Shown here: positions 17,342 to 25,036 of the stretch, in pieces
Numbering within the stretch: the stretch's first letter is position 1
How the letters are laid out: every line of letters starts with the position of its first letter
From: Bacteroidales bacterium
Lineage (GTDB): Bacteria; Bacteroidota; Bacteroidia; Bacteroidales; Muribaculaceae
Length of the DNA stretch: 64,000 nt
Reading direction: 5' to 3'
Assembly (NCBI GenBank): GCA_015061005.1
Contig: SUXJ01000002.1
Coordinates: forward strand, 1 to 64,000
Notes under the pieces: generated by a model
Seen by the model: only the letters and a program-made list of their open reading frames with translations
The model's database searches: none
Told to the model about the DNA's origin: nothing
Translations under genes and position numbers: made by a program

Positions 17342-18472
17342 ATGAGTAGAATCATGATGAGCAACAATGATCGATTACTCTCTTTAGACGTTTTACGAGG
17401 GTTTGACCTATTAATGTTGGTTGGTTTGCAGCCGATATTGAGGGTATTATTGATTGAGATTGATAATGCCGTATTAAATGATACTTTACTATATCAACTT
17501 GATCATGCACAATGGGAGTGGCTTCGAGTTTGGGATCTTGTGATGCCTCTTTTCTTATTCATGTCAGGCGTTACAATGCCATATTCTTTGCCAAAATATA
17601 AAACTCAAAACGGCAACAAAAAAGTTTGGGCAAGAGTTATAAAGCGTTTCATTTTGTTGTATGGATTGGGCGTTTTCGTTCAAGGGAATATATTGGCACT
17701 CGATCCGGATAGAATATATCTGTTTAGTAACACACTTCAAGCCATCGCTGTTGGATATTTATTGACGGCGCCAATGGTGCTATATCTCTCACCGCGAAAA
17801 CAATTAATGGCAGTTGTCGGGTTATTGATATTTTACTCAATCCCCATGCATCTATGCGGAGATTGGACTCCAAACGGCAATTTCGCATGTATGGTTGATA
17901 AAGCTTTGTTGGGTAGATTTAGGGACGGAACCGTGCTTGCCGCTGATGGCTCAGTTGTGTTCGCCGATTGGTATGATTATTCTTGGATTTGGAGTAGTTT
18001 GACTTTTTGTGCGACCGTGGCATTAGGTGCCTATGCCGGTCATTTAACGAAATGCGATAATCGAAATCGCAAGGCAACAGCAGTAAAGTTAGTTATTGCC
18101 GGAGCGATATGTTTGGTTAGCGGTATAGCTTTATCTCCCGTTCAACCCATAATTAAGCGCATTTGGACCGCAAGCATGGTATTGTATAGTGCGGGATGGT
18201 GCTTTATGCTTTTGGCTTTATTTTATTGGTGGATTGATGTCAAAGGACATAAAACCGGGTGGAACATTTTCTTATATTATGGCTGTAATGCCATTACAGC
18301 ATATGTGATTGGTGAAGTTATAAATTTTAGAGGAGTGGCAGATTCAATACTATACGGAACCGCACAATATCTGGGCGATTGGTATTCGGTTTTGTTAACC
18401 GTTTGCAATAGTTTGTTTGTGTTTTTTATCCTCAGATTTATGTATAAACATAAAATCTTTTTGAAGGTATAA
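17342..18472 (+). CDS. DUF5009 / NagX-like membrane acyltransferase family protein
   Basis: A 376-residue multipass membrane protein with about ten hydrophobic segments. The N-terminal signature RLLSLDVLRGFDLLMLVG is that of the heparan-alpha-glucosaminide N-acetyltransferase-like (DUF5009/NagX) group. In these proteins a cytosolic acyl donor is used to acetylate a sugar across the membrane; for the bacterial members this is mostly inferred. It begins 6 bases after the dehydrogenase. ATGs at 17354 and 17357 are alternative starts. Last gene of the nadB operon. Confidence 0.82.
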   Translation: MSRIMMSNNDRLLSLDVLRGFDLLMLVGLQPILRVLLIEIDNAVLNDTLLYQLDHAQWEWLRVWDLVMPLFLFMSGVTMPYSLPKYKTQNGNKKVWARVIKRFILLYGLGVFVQGNILALDPDRIYLFSNTLQAIAVGYLLTAPMVLYLSPRKQLMAVVGLLIFYSIPMHLCGDWTPNGNFACMVDKALLGRFRDGTVLAADGSVVFADWYDYSWIWSSLTFCATVALGAYAGHLTKCDNRNRKATAVKLVIAGAICLVSGIALSPVQPIIKRIWTASMVLYSAGWCFMLLALFYWWIDVKGHKTGWNIFLYYGCNAITAYVIGEVINFRGVADSILYGTAQYLGDWYSVLLTVCNSLFVFFILRFMYKHKIFLKV

Positions 18473-18504
18473 GAAAGGCAACTTTTATTGGCTATATGCA
18501 ACAA

Positions 18505-18534
18505 ACTGTGCCAAAATTTGCATTTTGACACAGT
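18505..18534. terminator. Hairpin between convergent genes
   Basis: Thirteen-bp stem with one mismatch (ACTGTGCCAAAAT, loop TTGC, ATTTTGACACAGT), 33 bases past the DUF5009 stop and 63 bases past the DUF2795 stop on the other strand. It lacks a clear T-tract, so termination is likely but not certain. A direct repeat GCTATATG lies on each side. Confidence 0.5.
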
Positions 18535-18596
18535 AAATTGCTTGCTATATGATTATGTTGTTTGAGATAATCGAAAACTAATACGATGAGCGTAGT

Positions 18597-18818
18597 TTAA
18601 TATTCGTCTTCGTTGAAGAAGAAGTCTTCTTTTGAGGGATAGTCAGGCCAAATATCTTCGATGCTTTCGTATGTTTCACCTTCATCTTCAATTTCTTGGA
18701 GATTTTCGATTACTTCAAGGGGTGCACCGGAGCGCATCGCATAATCAATGAGTTCTTCACGTGTTGCAGGCCAAGGTGCATCTTCAAGTTTCGATGCGAG
18801 TTCAAGTGTCCAATACAT
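18597..18818 (-). CDS. DUF2795 family small acidic protein
   Basis: A 73-residue soluble protein, very acidic at the C-terminus (IWPDYPSKEDFFFNEDEY). It begins MYWTLELASKLEDAPWPATR and contains REELIDYAMRSGAPLEVIENL, a form highly conserved in Bacteroidales and named DUF2795. Function unknown. It has its own -7 box and is separated from the upstream cobalamin gene. Confidence 0.9.
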   Translation of the reverse strand: MYWTLELASKLEDAPWPATREELIDYAMRSGAPLEVIENLQEIEDEGETYESIEDIWPDYPSKEDFFFNEDEY

Positions 18819-18858
18819 ATTTTTGCTTGTTATTTTTTGTGTTTAGTGATTTGGAGCG

Positions 18859-18866
18859 CAAAGTTA
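18859..18866 (-). promoter_or_regulatory. -7 box of the DUF2795 gene
   Basis: TAACTTTG on the minus strand, 40 bases before the ATG at 18818. Confidence 0.65.
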
Positions 18867-18884
18867 GATATTATTCCGGAATTA

Positions 18885-19418
18885 TCAAATAGGTTTTTGC
18901 CAAAAATGCTCTGATATTCCGGCATTATAATTAATTAGACGTGCAAATACGTATAGCCAATCGCTTAGACGATTCATGTAGGTCAATATGATTGCCGGAG
19001 TGTTGATTGCCGGCGTGACTGATATGATACGACGTTCAGCTCGCCTACATACTGCGCGTGCAACGTGTGCTTGTGCTGCCAATACGCACCCACCCGGGAG
19101 GATGAAGTTTCGCAATGGAGGCAGGAGTGCATCCATCCTGTCGATGTCGGCTTCCACCGCGGTTATATCTTCGTCTTTAATTCCCGGTTCCGGTATTCCT
19201 GCAAGAAACGAGCCAATATTGAACAGCTGATTCTGAATGCGTAGTAATAATGCGCGACTTTCATTTGGTGTGTCGGAGGCTGTTGACAATGTTCCAAGTA
19301 TGGAGTTCAATTCGTCAACTGTACCGTATGCTTCAATGCGAGGCGCATCTTTGCTAATTCTCGTTCCACCACAGATTGATGTTTGTCCGGCATCGCCGGT
19401 CTTTGTGTATATTTTCAT
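18885..19418 (-). CDS. PduO-type cob(I)alamin adenosyltransferase
   Basis: Transfers adenosyl from ATP to cob(I)alamin to make coenzyme B12. The 177-residue product has the N-terminal ATP-binding sequence YTKTGDAGQTSICGGTRISK, then EAYGTVDELNS. The C-terminal RAVCRRAERRI helix and NRLSDWLYVFAR are typical of the PduO family. Cytosolic trimer in known members. No other B12 gene is adjacent. Its ATG overlaps the ssb stop (ATGA), so it is translated together with the SSB protein. Confidence 0.94.
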   Translation of the reverse strand: MKIYTKTGDAGQTSICGGTRISKDAPRIEAYGTVDELNSILGTLSTASDTPNESRALLLRIQNQLFNIGSFLAGIPEPGIKDEDITAVEADIDRMDALLPPLRNFILPGGCVLAAQAHVARAVCRRAERRIISVTPAINTPAIILTYMNRLSDWLYVFARLINYNAGISEHFWQKPI

Positions 19419-19744
19419 TCTCTGGAAAGGATTTCAAATTTATCCGTAACAATTTCTGTTACGGTGTGTTTAATAGTTGCTCTGTCTTCCCACGTTCTGG
19501 TTCTCAGGCGTCCTTCAATGAACAGTCGAGTACCTTTGCGAATATATTTTTCAGCAAATTCGGCTTGAGCGTCCCACATAATAATTTGGTGCCATTCAAC
19601 TCGTTTCAGCGGTTCGCCACCTGCCGGGTTAGCGAATGTTTCAGTCGTTGCAAGTGAGAATGAAGCAACTGCTCGCTTTTCAACATAGCGAATTGAAGGG
19701 TCTTTACCGACGTTGCCTAAAAGAATTACTTTTTGGTATGACAT
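19415..19744 (-). CDS. ssb: Short single-stranded DNA-binding protein without acidic tail
   Basis: OB-fold SSB of 109 residues. Core blocks MSYQKVILLGNVGKDPSIRY, VEWHQIIMWDAQAEFAEKYI and KGTRLFIEGRLRTRTWED are intact. It ends directly after the OB fold (TDKFEILSRE): the linker and acidic C-terminal tip that recruits partner proteins in housekeeping SSB are missing. It therefore resembles accessory or SsbB-like forms; a full-length ssb would be expected elsewhere. First gene of a pair with the cobalamin adenosyltransferase. Confidence 0.93.
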   Translation of the reverse strand: MSYQKVILLGNVGKDPSIRYVEKRAVASFSLATTETFANPAGGEPLKRVEWHQIIMWDAQAEFAEKYIRKGTRLFIEGRLRTRTWEDRATIKHTVTEIVTDKFEILSRE

Positions 19745-19772
19745 AATTGAAAAGTGGTATTGAACTATATTG

Positions 19773-19780
19773 CAAATTTA
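19773..19780 (-). promoter_or_regulatory. -7 box of ssb
   Basis: TAAATTTG on the minus strand, 28 bases before the ssb ATG. Confidence 0.6.
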
Positions 19781-19863
19781 CATAATCTTTGATGAAGATG
19801 CAATGATGATATGATTTTATTTGGAGATAATCAGGCATATAAATTTTGTTAACATATTCATTA

Positions 19864-19895
19864 TTTGCATTTCAGCTTAAAAATGAGTAAATTTG
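19864..19895 (+). promoter_or_regulatory. -33/-7 promoter of the RsmI-like gene
   Basis: TTTG at 19864-19867 and TAAATTTG at 19888-19895, with a 20-base spacer. The best complete match to the Bacteroidetes consensus in this window; the ATG follows at 19909. Confidence 0.7.
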
Positions 19896-19908
19896 TGGTG
19901 AATAATTC

Positions 19909-20616
19909 ATGATAGAATCAGCATTATATCTATTTCCGGTCGGCTTGAGCGCAACGCCTCCTGACCAAGTATTGCCTCAGACAAATCTTGATTTGCTGAG
20001 GCAAGTGAGGTATTTTGTGGTTGAGAATTTGCGTTCGGCGCGACGCTTTCTGAAGAGTGTCGATAAGACTATTGACATAGATTCGTTGAAGTTCGTTGAG
20101 CTCAGTGAGCATACTCCGATATCGGCTGTACCGTCAATGCTTGATCCTTTGGAACGAGGAGAAGCAATTGGTGTGATTTCTGAGGCCGGTTGTCCGGCAG
20201 TGGCAGATCCCGGTGCAGACATAGTTGCTGTTGCTCAACGGAGAGGTTTTAAGGTTATTCCGCTCGTAGGTCCCTCAAGTATTCTTTTGTCGCTGATGGG
20301 ATCAGGCTTCAATGGTCAGCGGTTTGCTTTTGAGGGTTACTTGCCTATAGATGATGCCTCACGAAATAAGCGACTCAAAGAAATGCAGCTACGCATTCAG
20401 CGAGAACGTCAGACTCAAATTTTTATTGAGACGCCTTATCGCAACAATAAGTTAATCAGTGAACTGTGTGCAAAGTTGCCCGGGAATTTGCTACTATGTG
20501 TGGCGTCAGATATTACCGGCCCTAACCAATCAATAAGAACGCTTGAGCTTTCTAAATGGAAGAATGAACGTTTTGATTATAAAAAGATTCCCACTATTTT
20601 TCTGCTATTCAGTTAA
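19909..20616 (+). CDS. RsmI-like SAM-dependent tetrapyrrole-methylase-fold methyltransferase
   Basis: A 235-residue protein with the tetrapyrrole methylase fold. It shows LYLFPVGLS, a Pro-rich loop, GVISEAGCPAVADPGADIV (the RsmI-type SAM motif) and VGPSSILLSLMGSGFNGQRF. RsmI methylates C1402 ribose of 16S rRNA. This form is about 50 residues shorter than E. coli RsmI, and the C-terminal domain is reduced. The short form is common in Bacteroidetes, so its target need not be identical. Followed after 13 bases by an MBL hydrolase. Confidence 0.85.
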   Translation: MIESALYLFPVGLSATPPDQVLPQTNLDLLRQVRYFVVENLRSARRFLKSVDKTIDIDSLKFVELSEHTPISAVPSMLDPLERGEAIGVISEAGCPAVADPGADIVAVAQRRGFKVIPLVGPSSILLSLMGSGFNGQRFAFEGYLPIDDASRNKRLKEMQLRIQRERQTQIFIETPYRNNKLISELCAKLPGNLLLCVASDITGPNQSIRTLELSKWKNERFDYKKIPTIFLLFS

Positions 20617-20629
20617 ATACATTATTTAG

Positions 20630-21598
20630 ATGGCTTTCCGCAAAACATCAATACAACAAGATTCTCCGAATTTGTTTTCTGAAGAGATGCTCAGTGAGAC
20701 GCAGCTCTTGCCGGACTTGTCTGAAGATTCACTACAAGTTTCCGACAGGGAAGATGCGTTTATATTTATGAGTTTCGGCAGTGGTTCAAGCGGAAATTGT
20801 TCGTATGTGGGTGATGCAGATGGTGGTTTTTTGGTAGATGCGGGGGTTGACCTTGTGAATGTTGAAAAAGGATTGAAAGATAAAGGTTTGTCGATGAATA
20901 AGGTGCGAGGAGTTATTCTTACGCATGACCACGGCGACCATGTGCGTTATATTTATACCTTTCTTAGAAATTATCGTCATCTGTTGGTATATTGTACGCC
21001 AAAGATGCTTAACGGTATTTTAAGGCGTCATTCGATTTCTCGTCGTATAAAAGATTATCACAGGGCAATTTACAAGGAATTTGAATTTAATATAGGCAAC
21101 TTTACGATTACTCCTTTTGAGGTAAGCCATGACGGCACGGATAATTGCGGTTTTTTTATCGTGCATGGGACTTCAACGATGGCTATAGCAACTGATATGG
21201 GCTGCATAACCGAGCGTGCCGAGTACTACATGAGTAGGGTTAATTTTTTGATGATAGAAAGTAATTATGACCATACCATGTTAGTCGAAGGTGCATATCA
21301 TGATCATCTGAAGGCTCGAATCATAGCCGATATCGGTCATTTGGACAATAAGGTTTCGGCAGAATTTGTGACTCGTATTTGGCGACCCGAGTTATCTCAC
21401 GTGTTTTTGTGTCATTTGAGCCATGATAATAATCGACCGGAAATTGCCTATCTTACGTATAAAAAGACATTAACAGAGCGTTTCCCGTCAATCAAGATTG
21501 GCGACGGCCGACAAGAGCATCTAAGCGATTTGCAATTAGTCGTGTTGCCACGTTATGATGTTACTCCGGTATATTATTTAAAAGCTAAGGAAGTCTGA
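20630..21598 (+). CDS. MBL-fold metallo-hydrolase (YycJ/WalJ-like)
   Basis: Beta-lactamase-fold hydrolase of 322 residues. The catalytic domain starts at about residue 47 (FMSFGSGSSGNCSYVGDADG) and has the metal motif THDHGDHV at about 98-105, GVDLV and later FLCHLSHDNNRPEIA. YycJ relatives act as 5'-to-3' exonucleases in DNA repair. The first ~46 residues are an acidic extension absent from most relatives; an internal ATG (20768) would give the standard start. Its 3' end overlaps the convergent hydrolase gene by 14 bases. Confidence 0.88.
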   Translation: MAFRKTSIQQDSPNLFSEEMLSETQLLPDLSEDSLQVSDREDAFIFMSFGSGSSGNCSYVGDADGGFLVDAGVDLVNVEKGLKDKGLSMNKVRGVILTHDHGDHVRYIYTFLRNYRHLLVYCTPKMLNGILRRHSISRRIKDYHRAIYKEFEFNIGNFTITPFEVSHDGTDNCGFFIVHGTSTMAIATDMGCITERAEYYMSRVNFLMIESNYDHTMLVEGAYHDHLKARIIADIGHLDNKVSAEFVTRIWRPELSHVFLCHLSHDNNRPEIAYLTYKKTLTERFPSIKIGDGRQEHLSDLQLVVLPRYDVTPVYYLKAKEV

Positions 21599-22637
21599 AG
21601 CAAGGCTTAAATGCCGGTGCGGGTTTCAGCAGTTGATTTATTTTGCCGAGTTGAGAGCCGTCGGAGGTGAGTGTGACTGTCATTTGTGGAGCACCTTCTG
21701 TGAGATTTACGTCTTGAAGGTCAATCCACACGACTGCAGGGCTTGCAGATAGCTGAAAATAATAGACTCGGTCTGTTTGGTCACAAAGTGAGAACCACTG
21801 AGTTGTGGATATTTCAGGTTGGTTTGGAACTTCGATACCGGCTGGAACAGCACAATTGCGAATCACACTGAATACTCCTGCAAGGCCCGAGCGGTGGCTA
21901 AGGGTAGGGGACAGAAGTGAACTATAATATGATGCGCGAGCAAACCGATCTGATGATCGATTCGTTCCCGGAAGCATCCGGCTTCCGCCAACTTCCTCCC
22001 AATATGAATTAATGGCCAATTGCTCGGCAAAGAATGGTGCGTTGGTTAGGACGTTATATTCTCGGCCATGAGTGATTTGCAATTGTCCGTTGTTATATTC
22101 AATGACCGCACAGTCGCCGGTGGCATCGCTCAATCCCATGTGGAGTGTGGCTGCTGAGCCATCCGGCATTTTGGGCGCATCAAGGTAGAACTCGTCTTTG
22201 CTCAGAGTCGCAATGGCTTCTTTCACAGTGGCAAAGTTATCGAGAATATATAGGGGCCAAACAGACGTTGACATTTTTTTTCGATGTTCGTTGTCGTTTC
22301 CTAAAGAATAGACGGAGCCCGGCAGATACAGCACGTTTGCTGCCAATCCCTTTTCGTTCATGCCTTCGGCAATACCCATGTCGTAGCTGATTGCAGTGAC
22401 CGAGCCGTATTTTGAGACCCAAGTGAGGTTTTCTGCCGGATTGTCATAGCTGATGTGGTGTTCGCCGCGCGGAAATACCCTCAATGATGTGGGTATCGGG
22501 GTGCGCCAATCAAGTGAACGCCCGGTTGCGACCACGCTGTCGCCGGCATAAACCACACGGGTGCAAGCATTTGCCTCGTTGTTATGACAAAGTAAAAAAC
22601 CAATAATTACGGATAATCCGATGAGTCTGAGTTTCAT
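21585..22637 (-). CDS. Secreted bile salt hydrolase / penicillin V acylase family enzyme
   Basis: N-terminal-nucleophile hydrolase of the choloylglycine hydrolase family, 350 residues. The signal peptide ends at NEANA and cleavage exposes Cys25 (CTRVVYAG), the catalytic nucleophile. Other family catalytic residues are visible: Arg and Asp in GRSLDW, Asn in LTNAPFF and Arg in TNRSSDRFARASY. The sequence follows Bacteroides periplasmic bile salt hydrolases closely (SKYGSV, GMNEKGLAANVLYLP, ILDNFATVKEAI). It would hydrolyse the amide of conjugated bile acids or a similar amide; bile salt and penicillin V cannot be told apart here. Confidence 0.9.
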   Translation of the reverse strand: MKLRLIGLSVIIGFLLCHNNEANACTRVVYAGDSVVATGRSLDWRTPIPTSLRVFPRGEHHISYDNPAENLTWVSKYGSVTAISYDMGIAEGMNEKGLAANVLYLPGSVYSLGNDNEHRKKMSTSVWPLYILDNFATVKEAIATLSKDEFYLDAPKMPDGSAATLHMGLSDATGDCAVIEYNNGQLQITHGREYNVLTNAPFFAEQLAINSYWEEVGGSRMLPGTNRSSDRFARASYYSSLLSPTLSHRSGLAGVFSVIRNCAVPAGIEVPNQPEISTTQWFSLCDQTDRVYYFQLSASPAVVWIDLQDVNLTEGAPQMTVTLTSDGSQLGKINQLLKPAPAFKPCFRLP

Positions 22638-22681
22638 ATTATGGCAATAAGAGTGTTGATTTCGTGTTTCTTGTGAAATAA

Positions 22682-22894
22682 CACTTCTATCGCCTTATCG
22701 GTTCGAACTATTATGGAACTTTGACGCCGGATGGAATGGTTAATATAGGTCGTAGTTTAAGCTATCAAGTTGCACCCTTTGGCGGTAATTCATCTTTGAA
22801 TGAAGTAACAATTGGCGGCAAAGTCACTTCAATGGGTAGTGCCATGTTTGACAGTTGTGAAAATATTAATATCTTATGTCTGATTCCAATTTAG
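22682..22894 (+). pseudogene. Remnant of a BspA-like leucine-rich repeat gene
   Basis: An open stretch without a start codon after a TAA, ending at TAG 22892-22894. It contains NSSLNEVTIGGKVTSMGSA and then MFDSCENINIL, the pattern of one BspA-type LRR_5 repeat (vtIp.kVtsIg..aF..C.nL). Only about 70 codons remain, and the last seven overlap the end of the opposite-strand DUF4373 gene. Consistent with a gene truncated at both ends by rearrangement; evidence rests on one repeat. Confidence 0.6.
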
Positions 22895-23473
22895 CCGGAG
22901 GCGCGGGCTTAGCCACATGGTGAATCCGTTTTTCAGGTCCACGATATCGCAGGAACTGTAGCCTTTTTCTTCGCATACGCCTAAGTATTCATCGAAATAC
23001 AGCATTACGTCGTCAACATCTGTAATATTGAAGATGTCGGCGGTGTGTTTTTGCCATTCTATGTCACTTCGGATTGTTGTGATGGCTTGGTCAAAGGTGG
23101 CGGGTTTGATTATTTCAGCCACTACCGTTTCGGGTTGCGATGGCTGAGGAATTGCACATGGGCGGTTCTTTTTGGGTTTCGGCATACGTTCGGCGCGGAG
23201 CAGTTCGCAGTAAAACATGGCGCTGTCGTTGCCGTCGGTGAACTCGAAGAGTCCGTAATTTTCCACTACGTCACGCACATCGTCTTCCGACAGTCCGAAA
23301 CGGAAGGCGATTACGTCATATTCTTTCGGTAGCATTGCGGTTGACTCATCGAATAGGGCTTCAAGCAGACACATGTATATACCCAATCCGGTGCAGCCTT
23401 TTTGCATACGTAGTTTGGTCAGTAGATGAGATGACTTGGCATACATTGTCTCGCAGAATGTTGATTTTTTCAT
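22874..23473 (-). CDS. DUF4373 (Lin1244/Lin1753-like) domain protein
   Basis: A 199-residue protein. ATG at 23473 is chosen because it lies just after the -7 box; the frame stays open to 23527, upstream of that box. Residues about 8-85 match the Lin1244/Lin1753 N-terminal domain, a replication-initiator-like winged helix (SSHLLTKLRMQKGCTGLGIY ... RFGLSEDDVRDVVENYGLFE). The C-terminus (LKNGFTMWLSPRLRLNWN) is the short domain often paired with it. Such proteins normally belong to phages or mobile elements; here no other phage gene is seen. Confidence 0.8.
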   Translation of the reverse strand: MKKSTFCETMYAKSSHLLTKLRMQKGCTGLGIYMCLLEALFDESTAMLPKEYDVIAFRFGLSEDDVRDVVENYGLFEFTDGNDSAMFYCELLRAERMPKPKKNRPCAIPQPSQPETVVAEIIKPATFDQAITTIRSDIEWQKHTADIFNITDVDDVMLYFDEYLGVCEEKGYSSCDIVDLKNGFTMWLSPRLRLNWNQT

Positions 23474-23498
23474 AGCTTTACGAAATACTTTTTTTCTG

Positions 23499-23506
23499 CA
23501 AAGGTA
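23499..23506 (-). promoter_or_regulatory. -7 box of the DUF4373 gene
   Basis: TACCTTTG on the minus strand, 25 bases before the ATG at 23473. Confidence 0.6.
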
Positions 23507-23581
23507 ATGATAGCGGCGATGGTGCAAGCGTAGATTTTCGGCTGTGGGAGGCGAATTTAATTCGAGAGGGATATGGAGAGA

Positions 23582-25036
23582 TTAGCGACGCCAGAATGAG
23601 GGGGACAGAATGACGAGGATAGTCATGATTTCAAGACGTCCGATAAGCATGAGGGCAGATAGGATATAGTTGGCCGCCGGGGAGAGAGCTTCGGTGGGTG
23701 GATTGCTGATTGAGAGTCCGGAGTTGCCAATGGCTGCAAGGGAGGAGGATAGAGCCGTGTCGATTGATATGCCTGTGGCATTGAGCAATAATCCACCTAC
23801 TAATATGATAAGAATATAGAAGAGGAGGAAAGCCAAGACTTTGTTGATGGCTTGGGTTGGCATAACGCGGTTGCTGATTCGAACGGGGAGAACCGAGTTT
23901 GGGCGCATTGTTTTGCGAATTTCGTTGCGAAGGAATTTGCCGGCATAAAGGAGTCGGTCGATTTTTGCGCCGCCGGATGTGGAGCCTGCGCAGCCTCCTA
24001 TGAAGATAAGGATAAAGGTGATGAACATGACTTCCGAGCCCCAATTGCTAAAGTCGTCAAGGATGAATCCGGTAGAGGTGATGAATGAGACTACTTGGAA
24101 GAGGGGGTCAATGGTAAGGCTTTGCCAAGAGGTTACTGCATCGTTGAGAATGATGCATAAGATGAATATCAGAGTGGCAATGGCAATGGTTTTGCAGTAG
24201 GTCAGGAAGGGTTCATTGTTGCGAAGCGCGCGCAGCTGTCCGGTTGAGGCGCGATAGACCATGGCAAAGTTTACGCCGCCAAGGAACATGAAGATCGTTA
24301 CAACAATTTTGATATAGGGAGTTGAGAATTGGTTGATTCCTACGGATGATGTTGATAATCCGCCGGTTGCCATGGTGGTCAGAGCATGGCATGCGGATTC
24401 GAACACAGACATTGGTCCGAGGCAAAGGAGTCCGAAGAGTATGGCAGTGAGCAGAATATATACACCCCAGAGTTTTCGGGCTGTATTGGATATGCGAGGA
24501 CTGACTTTTTCTTGAGATATTTTGTTTTGTTCGGCATTGAACATTTGCATTCCTCCTGAGGAGTTAAGCATAGGAATCAGAGCGAGGGTGAAGATTATTA
24601 TACCGAGTCCGCCAATCCATTGCGATAGGCATCGCCAGATGTGGATAGCGCGGCTTAATTGTTCTGTCGCTTCGAGGGATGAGACTCCGGTGGTTGTGAA
24701 TCCACTCATTGCTTCGAGAAATGCCGAGGAGAATGAGAGTTGAGTGGCGGGGGCGAGCATGTAGGGAATCAGCCCGAAGAGCGAGAATACGATCCATACG
24801 AGTGCGGTGAGCAGTACGCTGTCATACTTACTGAGGTCTTTCCGGGCCGGTTTGATGAACAGGTAGCCCAAAAGTCCTGTTATGGCAGTAATGGCACAGC
24901 TTATGCCAAAGGCTTGCAGTGCTTCGTGTTCATGATTGCTAATTGCAACGATAATCGGCACCAACATGAATCCCGCTTCGAAGAGAATCAAGATGCACAG
25001 GGTGCGTACGAGCATTGCAAAATTGAAGGAACGCAT
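23582..25036 (-). CDS. trkH: Trk potassium uptake system membrane subunit
   Basis: Inner-membrane potassium channel subunit, 484 residues with about ten transmembrane segments. The four pore-loop signatures of the superfamily of K+ transporters are recognisable: SGFTTTGVSS, TTMATGGLSTSSVG, SFITSTGFI and AAIGNSGLS. Works with the cytosolic regulator TrkA, encoded immediately upstream (TAATG overlap). Last gene of the aspS-trkH run. Confidence 0.95.
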   Translation of the reverse strand: MRSFNFAMLVRTLCILILFEAGFMLVPIIVAISNHEHEALQAFGISCAITAITGLLGYLFIKPARKDLSKYDSVLLTALVWIVFSLFGLIPYMLAPATQLSFSSAFLEAMSGFTTTGVSSLEATEQLSRAIHIWRCLSQWIGGLGIIIFTLALIPMLNSSGGMQMFNAEQNKISQEKVSPRISNTARKLWGVYILLTAILFGLLCLGPMSVFESACHALTTMATGGLSTSSVGINQFSTPYIKIVVTIFMFLGGVNFAMVYRASTGQLRALRNNEPFLTYCKTIAIATLIFILCIILNDAVTSWQSLTIDPLFQVVSFITSTGFILDDFSNWGSEVMFITFILIFIGGCAGSTSGGAKIDRLLYAGKFLRNEIRKTMRPNSVLPVRISNRVMPTQAINKVLAFLLFYILIILVGGLLLNATGISIDTALSSSLAAIGNSGLSISNPPTEALSPAANYILSALMLIGRLEIMTILVILSPSFWRR

